From contig LSSK01000513.1 in assembly GCA_001969505.1 (NCBI GenBank), positions 1 through 28,741 of the forward strand: DNA of 28,741 nt, read 5' to 3'. The notes below the pieces were generated by a model, which saw nothing but the letters and a program-made list of their open reading frames with translations, made no database searches and was not told the DNA's origin. Numbering within the stretch: the first letter of the stretch is position 1; each line of letters opens with the position of its first letter. The position numbers and the translations under genes are program-made. Positions 10,467 to 18,526 of the stretch are shown in pieces. The DNA is from Zancudomyces culisetae. Lineage: Eukaryota; Kickxellomycota; Harpellomycetes; Harpellales; Legeriomycetaceae.

Positions 10467-10797
10467 TTAGCGGTGATAATGCTGTACAACCTGCACTCTG
10501 GGCCCATATAACTATTAGGAATAGGACAGTAGTTGAATAGTCCAAAATACACTTCAAAAGTTGTAGTTAGACATTTAATGGGGAAGAAGGTAGTGGTAAA
10601 ATAGATCTTGTCCATAAACACAAACAAACAAATGATTACACAGAATACTAATCACATATCTACCGAAATAACACATCCAAACAATAGAACTGCTTGACCG
10701 CTCAGTAAGATGTGTATAGGCGAATCGTTGTCGTGTTTTCTGTGTAGATTGTTGCTGCATGGATTGGATATAAAGTTCCAAAATGTGTATTCGGGAG
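10467..10797 (-). CDS. Two 3' exons of an unrecognised membrane protein
   Basis: Exon 10797-10664 (134 nt) follows a TAG acceptor and ends at a GTAGAT donor. It joins in phase 0, across a 152-bp intron with a TAG acceptor, to exon 10511-10467, which ends in TAA. The joined frame gives 58 residues: a polar part (PEYTFWNFISNP ... HRKHDNDSP), one membrane-like segment (IHILLSGQAVLLFGCVIS) and a basic tail (LYGPRVQVVQHYHR). The upstream exon or exons with the start codon were not found. Longer ORFs overlap the region in other frames (10844-10575, 10627-10418, 10557-10375). I prefer the spliced frame because its sites fit the local intron style and the result looks like a C-terminal anchor. I considered EMC5/MMGT for the SPIHILLSG part and did not find it convincing. 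Confidence 0.35.
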
Positions 10798-11768
10798 CTA
10801 TTTAGCGTTACTCTCTTGTAAAATTCAGCAACGCTTTGTATCATTCTAGAAGGGTTGAAAGAAAAGAGCGCAATATATTCTATGTTTGTTCCTATTCCTA
10901 TTTCAAATACTAATCCTTTTTCTTTTTGTTCTTATACTTTTTTTCTCACGTAACTAGATAAAATAAAGCCATCCAGTATGATAAAGTGGAGGATCCTATG
11001 CATTTAATACAGCAGTTTTGACAAATTTATTTTCAAATATACTCACTCCATCATAAAATAAACAAGCAACGGGTGTTAGTGTCTCACAACACCAACTAGA
11101 ATGGTGTTAACAAGTGCTTCAATTAGTAGGGGTTTTCAATATCTTTATTTTTCATACTCACTTTGTAAAACCAACAACCCCCCCCCCCCCCCCCTGGCAG
11201 TGTTGACCGGGTAGGATAGCAACTTAAACAACGACCCAAAAGCCTAAAACCGCACATCAAGGAACTGACACATATCACTCAAAATTTTCAACTTTAGAAA
11301 AATTTAAACGCACAGCTGGTCGATATTCTGCCTTTGGAGACAAGCAGAGACCTTGGATAAAGAAAATGGTAATGTAAAACCAAAAATAATATATCTCCGA
11401 ATCGTTTAAATGTAATTAAATTCTTAGTAAAGAAAAGCTAAAAAAACGTCTGCAAGTTTATCTCGATAAAAAGAACGTTTATTTCTAATAGTGATTTGCT
11501 GATTTGATGTGGTATTAGAACCACATAGTGTGTGTAGTGCTTTAAAAACAAAAGTTTCTAGTATCTAGAAACCCTAATTACTTTTACAATTAATCCCATA
11601 TACAATATACAAAAACAGTGTGCGGGAATATTTCTTTTGCTCCTGAGGAATGAATGATGTGCTGCGGAAAAATACAGGGCTACCTCTTCTCTAGATTTTA
11701 GGGAAAGTAAGAATAAGGAAACGCACATGTGGATATAACTTATCTGTATACCAATTTGGCGCAAACCA
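10798..11768. other. Unresolved region with a C17 run and exon-like plus-strand islands
   Basis: No complete gene can be built. On the plus strand the frame 11228-11377 is open and reads like real protein (PKTAHQGTDTYHSK, TAGRYSAFGDKQRPWIKK). A GTAAAA donor at 11374 could join a TAG acceptor at 11425-11427 and run to a TAA at 11488-11490 (KEKLKKRLQVYLDKKNVYF). The 54-bp intron this implies is shorter than any other here. A second frame entered through a TAG at 11294-11296 ends LVDILPLETSRDLG, so the true frame is undecided. An ATG at 11101 opens a presequence-like peptide (MVLTSASISRGFQ) that runs into the C tract. Confidence 0.3.
11178..11194. repeat. C17 homopolymer
   Basis: Seventeen C in a row, exceptional in this A+T-rich window. 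Homopolymers of this length are prone to length error in sequencing, so frames crossing it should not be trusted. Confidence 0.9.
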
Positions 11769-12370
11769 TCATAAATAAACTATTTTACCTTTACTCTTAA
11801 CCGTATAAACGAATCGTGCTATGGTATCCACTTCGTCGATTGCGTATTGAGAATGATGCTTGGAGGCAGCAGTTGCCAGATCATCCTTCGAAGACCTAGC
11901 TTTGACATTAAGCTTAAAAACTTGTCTGTACTTTCTTAGTATTGGCATGCTGAAAGAATTGAAATCAATCTAATTTAGCCGCAATTAAGGTCATTAACTA
12001 AAAACAAAAACAACAACAAAAAGAGCAAATAATATAAATAAGCCTTTACATACCTGGGCGCTCTTGTCTAAAACGTAGAGAACAAAATACGAAATCGTTG
12101 GAAAGGTTGGTTATAAAAAAGGTATTATTAGCAACAATGATCTTATTGAAAAACAAAAAAAAACACAATAATGTATTTACAAAATAAAATAAAATATGCA
12201 AGTGCAAAGGAACATAAAAGAAAACACCACGAGACGTGGGACTTACTTGAGAAAACAGCTTGAGTCTTAGACTGCTTTACAATTCCAGATGATTGAGGTT
12301 TTAAGAGCTGGACTGTATCTTGCATGGGCCTGGGCTTTGGTAATGCTATCTCCGAAGTTTTGGGCTTCAT
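11769..12370 (-). CDS. SAP30: SAP30-like Sin3-binding subunit of the Rpd3/HDAC complex
   Basis: Nuclear protein bridging Sin3 and the histone deacetylase. Exons 12370-12247, 12067-12054 (only 14 nt) and 11969-11769 (TGA) join in phase to give 112 residues; both acceptors are TAG and donors are GTAAGT and GTATGT. The Sin3-binding domain begins at IDFNSFSMPILRKYRQVFKL and continues through KDDLATAASKHHSQYAIDEVDTIARFVYTVK, matching the family pattern of an [IV]DF start, an LRRY motif, a helix with a conserved His and a final F-x-Y-x-V-K helix. The N-terminal 45 residues are Lys/Pro/Ser-rich and not conserved. A GTAAAG stands at the last codons, but reading through adds nine residues and a stop, which is typical. 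The protein is short for a fungal SAP30. Confidence 0.8.
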
Positions 12371-13048
12371 TTATTATACTCGTTTCCTTTTAAGGCCTTG
12401 GTATGTGTTTTTTAAGAAAAGAAGAAAAAGATAGAGGTTAACACTTTGCAGCCAGCTATGCATTAAGTAGTTAACTAAAAAAAAAGTTTTTCATGTAAAT
12501 CCCTCTGAATTTTACGCTCATACTCCAGCCAATTCCAGCTTTTAGTTTTTTTCTTTGACAAAAAAAAAAAATAGCGAAAAGTTGAAAAGAAAAAAAACTT
12601 GGAAAGCAGAGTGTGGGGCCAAAACCTGACTAGTGATAATGGTAAATTTTTTCGCTCCAGCCATAGTGGACCAAACAGGGCACACAACCACAAAGATCGA
12701 AAAACTGCACACTCATTTTTTTCGTCTATTACCTTGGTTTAATGGGCCAATTATTTGAATCAAATTAGGTGCGCAAATTTAGAACAGGCCACTAAATCTA
12801 TAATGGCTGTCCAATTATATACGCTATTGTTTTTTTGGATGATTTTCTCCTTTTAGAATCATCATTTCGAGAAAATAGAAAAAATGGAAAAAGTGAAAAG
12901 AGACTTTGCATGCTAACAGGGCTTGTCTACTTGAAATAAATAGCTGCGACAACCGGCAAATTTTAATCAATGCATGCGTTTTTTTTTACCTATGATGTTT
13001 TAGGTTAGTATCAGCACAAATCCATCTATTAGATCTAAGACGATAAAA
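12371..13048. other. Intergenic stretch upstream of SAP30, no recognised gene
   Basis: A+T-rich. Minus-strand signals near 13218-13245 (ATG with six codons, then GTTAGT) and 13000-13020 (a TACTAAC branch-like motif followed by ATAG) look like intron ends. Joining them gives an immediate stop. ORF 12693-12475 (-) is F/K/W-rich noise. Confidence 0.5.
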
Positions 13049-13120
13049 CCACATACCACATACCACATACAACATAATAACATATTACATCACATATTAC
13101 ATCACATATTACATCACATA
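13049..13120. repeat. Two adjacent tandem repeats: 7-mer x3 and 12-mer x3.3
   Basis: CCACATA is repeated exactly three times at 13049-13069. CATATTACATCA is repeated exactly three times at 13081-13116, with a partial fourth copy. The units share CACATA, suggesting one minisatellite that diverged. Confidence 0.9.
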
Positions 13121-13513
13121 CTAAACACTATGTACTAAAAAAAATGCATGTAACTAAAGATACTCTTGTGTTATCAATGTTCGGGTTTTGGATAAGAAGT
13201 GTTTAAACACCAAGAGTTAATACTAACCTGGATTTGGGCCGCATTTTCTTCAAGTTGTACCCGTTTTTTTCCCCTTATTTTTAAAAAAACCAAGCTTGTT
13301 GGAAAAAAAATCAAATAATATGTACAGTATCCAGGTGTCAAGACAACAACAATAATGGAAAAAGTACACTTGCAGTCAAGTAACTACACCTAACACTTAT
13401 ACTATGCATCTTTCTTTCTTTCTTTCTCAGTTTGTATCCTTGAAAGAGTCAACTCCCGCTTTTGGTACATGGCGAAATATATAAAACTTAACCATTGTCA
13501 AATCAAAAGTCAG
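13121..13513. other. Spacer with a (TCTT)n run
   Basis: Contains a short TCTT microsatellite near 13409-13426 and an isolated exon-like start (13218-13234, minus). No gene could be assembled. Confidence 0.5.
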
Positions 13514-13771
13514 CTAGTGCATTCTTCCATGATTCAAGTTCATTGCCTCTAAATTCGGCTGATTTGGTATATTTACTACGCGGCCCTTTTCATCTCTAAG
13601 ATCTCTATGTAAGTATCTGAAAATTATTATCAATTCTTGCAATGTTGGTTTGCGATACACACATGATATGTTGGCAGGAAAGGGTGGGATGGTAATTTGT
13701 AATAGATAAATTGGTAGCAGGCAGTTATATATAGATAGAGAAACTACGAACAGCGTCTCAACTCTATACAT
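13514..13771 (-). CDS. Possible small protein, 85 aa, unrecognised
   Basis: ATG ORF 96 bp downstream of EGD2 on the same strand. The first 35 residues are hydrophobic and could be a signal or anchor (TLFVVSLSIYNCLLPIYLL). The C-terminal half is polar and protein-like: RYLHRDLRDEKGRVVNIPNQ then a short tail ending NHGRMH. A GTATGT at the start codon and a TTTTCAG at 13621-13627 would remove the hydrophobic part as an intron. No phase-compatible upstream exon exists for that, and CAG acceptors are rare here. I do not recognise the family; the last 33 codons are the most credible part. Confidence 0.35.
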   Translation of the reverse strand: MYRVETLFVVSLSIYNCLLPIYLLQITIPPFPANISCVYRKPTLQELIIIFRYLHRDLRDEKGRVVNIPNQPNLEAMNLNHGRMH

Positions 13772-13867
13772 ACCATCAAAGTATGTTTTATTATATTTTC
13801 ATTTTTATTATTATTGACAAAAATGAACAGGATATAAAAAAATAGTATTAATTGGGACGAACTAAGA

Positions 13868-14413
13868 TCACATCATAAGAGTCATAATCGCCTCAACAAC
13901 ATCATTGTTGTTCTCCCTCAAAGCCTTAATTGCCTTGTTCTTGCTAACGCTAGCCTGTTTCATAACCAGGCTAATGTCCTCTTGATTCAATCCAGTAGAA
14001 TCTTCCTCAGGTTCCTTTTCAGAGGTATCCTTGCTTTGTGAAGAGACGGAAAGAGATTCGGTCATTTTTTGTACGTCCTCGACGCTGGGTGCAGCTTGTT
14101 GCTCTGCAGCAGCAGCGGCAGCAGCTTGCATTTGCTGTTGAAGATTGAAGAAATCATCGTTCATGAGTTGTTCGGCTTTTCCAAATACAACGTATGTGTT
14201 GCTTGTCAAGCTCTTGTAAACTTCTGGTCGGTTGATAAACAAGATGTTGCTTTTATCGTTTAATTTGGTGTTGGTTCTTTTTATGGTCAATCTTGCGATT
14301 CCTGGAACCAGCACCAATCCTTGCTTTTCAAGCACTTTGCGTGCTCTCTTTTCCAATTTATTGGCTGCTGATTGTTGCTGAATATTTGTGGTGCTATCGA
14401 CTTGATCTGCCAT
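13868..14413 (-). CDS. EGD2: Nascent polypeptide-associated complex subunit alpha
   Basis: Cytosolic ribosome-associated chaperone that pairs with NAC beta (BTT1/EGD1) at the exit tunnel. Single exon, 181 residues, close to fungal Egd2 length. The NAC domain spans about 19-90, with KLEKRARKVLEKQGL, PGIARLTIKRT, ILFINRPEVYKS and TYVVFGKAEQL. An Ala/Gln run (91-107) leads to a polar acidic linker. A UBA domain occupies 143-181 (NQEDISLVMKQASVSKNKAI to the terminal MTLMM). All expected parts are present. Confidence 0.97.
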   Translation of the reverse strand: MADQVDSTTNIQQQSAANKLEKRARKVLEKQGLVLVPGIARLTIKRTNTKLNDKSNILFINRPEVYKSLTSNTYVVFGKAEQLMNDDFFNLQQQMQAAAAAAAEQQAAPSVEDVQKMTESLSVSSQSKDTSEKEPEEDSTGLNQEDISLVMKQASVSKNKAIKALRENNNDVVEAIMTLMM

Positions 14414-15604
14414 CTTTTCTACCTTTCTTCGAATTTACTTGCTTGGATTGCAAAACTTCAGTTTTATTTAATATTTAAAGACTTAGATAATAATTATCAT
14501 GAATCTAGGGGAGGGTAAAAACTGCCTAAACAAAATAAAAAATATTTTTGCTTAGAATCTGCTAGTTTTGGATATTTATGCTTCCATCCAATCATTAAGT
14601 TGTATCTGCTATTTTTCTCATCCCTGCTGAAAACCAAAGCAAGGAAAAAAAATTTTTTTCTGCTTTGTTGGTGGTTTTTGGAGTTCGTCTCGAAAAATCG
14701 ATACTGATTTTTATGGACAGTACAAATGTTCCACTAAATTGCAACAAAAATCATCACTTCATTGCAGAGAAGGGCGAGGAAGTTAAAATCATCCAAATTG
14801 TGAGAATATGAGATAGGCAAATATATAAAGCAGGTTGGAGGCATCACAGACCACATTTTAATTGTTGATAGCTAAGAAAGCTTGTTTTTCATCTGAATGC
14901 TTTCCATCTGAAGGCTCCAAACTGAAAAACCCCCCGAGTCTGGACGTGAAAATATTCCTGCTAACAGAGGTATGGGGTCGTATACCGTGGTGTATCTTTT
15001 CCCAAAACAAACAAGAAAAGTGGTGAGCCGTGCTACCGGAGACAGGTGAACCGGGTTTGTAACAGCATCACAACAATGGCTCGCAGCAAAGATGAATATC
15101 TATGTGTGTTTTTACATGTGTGTATGGATGAACTATCCATATATGCGCACCAATACCACTGTTATCTGGCATATACAAAAATTTGTTGCTTATTCTACGC
15201 CTGTATAATACATATGCTAGCTCAAAGACTAGTTCAACGTCTGGGTATGTTCAATATACATAGTTTGTAGTACATTATTCTGTTTAGTGTTACGTTTTTT
15301 TTGAAGTCCGAGACTACACACAAATTCGAAATTTGCTTGGGTTTCTCTACACGCCTAAAATCTAGAACTAACTTTTCCCGTCAATTTATTTGTCCTTGGT
15401 TAAGTGAGGGGAGTATGCAGGTCTTTCCTGCATTTTTTTTTGGTTATGAAATTGTATTCAAAAAGCGAATGAAAAACCAAATAAACTAGCTACAATTTAA
15501 AGTGCAGTCAGTTTATTGTTTAATAACATAAAATATTGTAAATGTTATTAAATAGAGTAAAAGAATTCGGTTCAATATCATAGTCTAAAATAAAAAAAAG
15601 GAAT
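14414..15604. other. Divergent intergenic region between EGD2 and VMA10
   Basis: Contains both promoters. A plus-strand TATATAAA near 14821 is followed by moderately GC-richer sequence with donor-like GTATGG near 14970 and an ATG at 15075 (MARSKDEYL). No gene could be assembled. ORFs 15046-15270 and 15301-15489 lack motifs. A short transcript, coding or not, is possible around 14850-15120. Confidence 0.45.
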
Positions 15605-16227
15605 ATGGTAATGTTTGCATACTTTGAACTTTAATTTCAACCTTTGACATTTTATCCGCTATAAAATAATGCACAAATGATTAACCCAGCCTTCAAACTA
15701 ACACAATATATATAGTCTAGCTCAAATTCGCAGGGAGTACAGGCACTGTTTGATGCTGAGAAGGAATCATCAAAGATTGTAGACCAGGCCCGGAAATGTA
15801 TGTTGCGATTTATGCCACTCAAGTTTGAATACAACTTCTTTCTGTACATAGAACGTATTCACCCTAGTAATCCTTTCTTCATTTTGGAATAGATAGGACA
15901 ATGAGACTAAAAGATGCACGTCTAGAGGCATCTAAAGAAATCGAAGAACTTAAGGCTGCCAAAGAAAGAGAAATAGCCAAATATCAGCTTTCGGTACTGT
16001 GTTCGAGTTTTCATTTAAATACTCCGCTACTTTACAATAACATTAAAATATCTAACCCATATTTTCAATTAAAATAGAGTATTGAAATTTCCGAACTCGA
16101 GGATAAAATGAAGATTGAAACGAAGGAACGATTTACACAACTTGAAGAACAGTATTCGGAGAACAAACAAAAGGCTCTTCAGCTGATTTTAGATAGTGTA
16201 TTGGGTGAAAGCGCAGAATCGAATTAA
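15605..16227 (+). CDS. VMA10: V-type H+-ATPase subunit G
   Basis: Part of the peripheral stalk (with subunit E) of the vacuolar proton pump. Four coding exons: 15605-15607 (the ATG alone), 15716-15797, 15893-15993 and 16078-16227 (TAA); 111 residues, near the family's usual 110-120. Phases fit throughout and all acceptors are TAG, with CTAAC branch-like motifs before exons 2 and 4. Signatures are SQGVQALFDAEKESSKIVDQ and ARKYRTMRLKDARLEASKEI, split across exons 2 and 3. A highly charged coiled coil continues to the C-terminus. The first intron sits directly after the start codon (GTAATG donor). From memory, yeast VMA10 also has an intron at its very start, which supports this model. Confidence 0.93.
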
Positions 16228-17443
16228 CAGCTGGCTAGCAGATAATTTGTTTCGCTGCTCATACGCTATTTACATTACCCTTGCCTTTTCTTTTCCTACT
16301 TTTCTTACGTATAGAAAAGTTTTTGGACTGATTTTTTTGTGTTTTTCTATCTTGTAAAGGAACTATTAAACTTGCTCTCTTTTTGAGAAAATTCTTTTGC
16401 TTTTAGTTAACCAAATTATACAGCTCTAAGGCTATACATTGGCTTATACAGCGTATAACCATTCTTTTGAAGTTCCCAAATAGTTATTGGTATTAGTATT
16501 ACAAACACAAGTTGTTTTTGACTCTATGTAGTGCCATGCTGTGACATCCAAGAGTGTGCGGATTCAGTCTGTGTGTAATATCTGTATGTGTTAGACAATA
16601 ATGGTGTTTATTTTATTTTACAGTACCTATAGTGCTGGCGCAACATAAGAATAGCCAGGTTGTCAAGGAGCAGTGGTAATCACTGGTTGATCTCGGAGGT
16701 TTAGCTTCTTTTCTTCAGGCAGAAAGTATAAGAAAACCGTGTAATTACATGTATTTGTATCTTGAAAGCCTTATGGTGCGACTGGGTCTTTAGTACCAGA
16801 TTATAATTTGAGGGTCATAAAAAATAATGTAACTATTCCTCATTGAAGCCGAGGTTGTTACTAGGTATCTATTTTTAAGAATGAGCAGGAATTTTGCAGT
16901 TTGAATATTTGCAAATAATCGATATTTATAAAGTGTTGGTGGTTATAAAAACAGTATCATGTTTACCATTTTGAGTCAAGAGGCCAGGTACAAGAATGAA
17001 GAAAAAATACAGTATCGATGTCTAAATCTGGCCTGCCTAGACAGCTAGGTCGGCCCATCTCCTGATATACACAAGTGTGTGCATGTTGAAGCTCGTCTAT
17101 GCGAGTTGATAGTAGCTTTTTACAAATAAAATACACAGGAAATGCTTATCTACTTCCAAGTAAAATCATTTGTTTGATTTGACGAATCATCTAGCTGGTA
17201 TTATGAAATCAAAAGGTGGCATAGTTCATATTGCCAAAACATTACAAGCTTACTTTCAACTCAAAAGAAAAATGGTGTGTTTTATTGAAATAGCTCAACT
17301 AACTTTTCATGTTTGTAGATAGAATACAACACTTTAACTACTTTTTTTTTGCCAATACTATACTCGGCAAAATAAACAAGATTCATAAACACTTTCTTTT
17401 CCACTACCATTAATAAACCTTACATCAATTGAAATAGGCACAA
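16228..17443. other. Intergenic stretch between VMA10 and COX11
   Basis: No recognised gene. One short minus-strand frame (16770-16663, 35 codons, no ATG) reads FLPEEKKLNLRDQPVITTAP at its end and looks protein-like, but no splice sites connect it to another exon. The rest is A+T-rich with no clear coding signal. It presumably includes the VMA10 3' flank and COX11 promoter. Confidence 0.5.
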
Positions 17444-18139
17444 ATGCAAAGTGGCATATCTAGGCTTTTCAGAAATAAAGCTCTTCTTGATAAGAGCAAA
17501 TTCAAATTGAGATGGAATAAATTTTCAAATGAAAGATCCAAATATTCGACTTTCCTAAAACCCGATCAATTAAAGCAAAATGAGCAGCTAAGAAAAAAGA
17601 ATCTAACAACTTTTCTATATACTTCGTCCTTCCTTATCACGTTTATAGGAATCTCGTATGCTGCTGTTCCTCTATATAGGCTGTTGTGTAAACGTACAGG
17701 ATTTATGGGTGTGCCAGTCACTGATGTAAGAGAGCGAGACGAAAATTCTTTTAGACGGGTAGAAGGTCACCGACCATTGAAAATTAAGTTTGTCAGTCAC
17801 GTTTCAGCCGCCTTGAATTGGAACTTTATTCCAGAACAAAGGTTCGTAAATGTGGTTCCAGGTGAAACTGCTTTGGCCTTCTATAAAGCTCTAAACAATT
17901 CATCGAAACCGATAATTGGCGTTGCAACATATAACATTATCCCAGAAAAAGCAGCACCCTACTTTAATAAAATCCAATGCTTTTGTTTTGATGAGCAAAA
18001 GCTGGATGCTGGCGAAGAGATAGATATGCCCGTTTTCTTCTTTATAGATCCGGAGTTTGCTGAAGATCCTTTTATGGATGATGTCAATGAAATCACACTT
18101 TCGTATACATTTTTCAAATCCGCAGGAAGAAACGATTAA
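17444..18139 (+). CDS. COX11: Cytochrome c oxidase assembly protein Cox11 (copper delivery to the CuB site)
   Basis: Mitochondrial inner-membrane copper chaperone that supplies CuB of cytochrome oxidase subunit 1. Single exon, 231 residues. A basic presequence covers about 1-40 and one membrane helix lies at about 54-75 (LTTFLYTSSFLITFIG). The intermembrane-space domain follows: VPLYRLLCKRTGF with C82, LKIKFVSHVSAALNWNF, and the copper motif CFCF at C179/C181 in IQCFCFDEQKL. It ends with PVFFFIDPEFAEDP and ITLSYTFFK. All three conserved Cys are present. The start is the first ATG and gives a good presequence. It faces MMAA tail to tail. Confidence 0.96.
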   Translation: MQSGISRLFRNKALLDKSKFKLRWNKFSNERSKYSTFLKPDQLKQNEQLRKKNLTTFLYTSSFLITFIGISYAAVPLYRLLCKRTGFMGVPVTDVRERDENSFRRVEGHRPLKIKFVSHVSAALNWNFIPEQRFVNVVPGETALAFYKALNNSSKPIIGVATYNIIPEKAAPYFNKIQCFCFDEQKLDAGEEIDMPVFFFIDPEFAEDPFMDDVNEITLSYTFFKSAGRND

Positions 18140-18526
18140 CAATATGGCTTTTCTGATATCGATGTTTTTAGGAATTCGTATTATTATACCTCTCTTGGTG
18201 ATTTAGAGCAGTCTTTTTTTTAGTGTCATAATATATGACAATGTATTGATTAAATCGCAATACAACAATTGCTATCTTTATCACCCCGAGTATGTATGTA
18301 TGTATGTGGTATATAAGTTAGTTACGGAAATGGCGATTTAGTAAATGCACTAAGAATATATCTTGGTTTTTTATTCACTAGCAAACGAATATGTGTTCTA
18401 TTTATAGTGTATTGTTCACAAAACGAATGAATAGAAAATAAAATATACAAGACTACACCAAATGGAAACTATAAATGATATACACATCGTTTAATCATCC
18501 GAATATATCCATTTTTTCATATTGGT
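18140..18526. other. Convergent 3' spacer between COX11 and MMAA
   Basis: Carries a TATG x4 microsatellite (18291-18306) and A+T-rich sequence expected to hold both polyadenylation regions. No gene. Confidence 0.65.

Noticed and set aside
10375-10844. Three overlapping minus-strand ORFs (10844-10575, 10627-10418, 10557-10375)
   Set aside because: None has a recognisable motif. The spliced frame 10797-10664 plus 10511-10467 explains the region better, though not with certainty.
13218-13245. Minus-strand ATG with six codons then GTTAGT donor, and TACTAAC...ATAG acceptor near 13000
   Set aside because: Joining them gives an in-frame stop at once (MRPKSR then TAA). At most it could be an untranslated or upstream-ORF exon.
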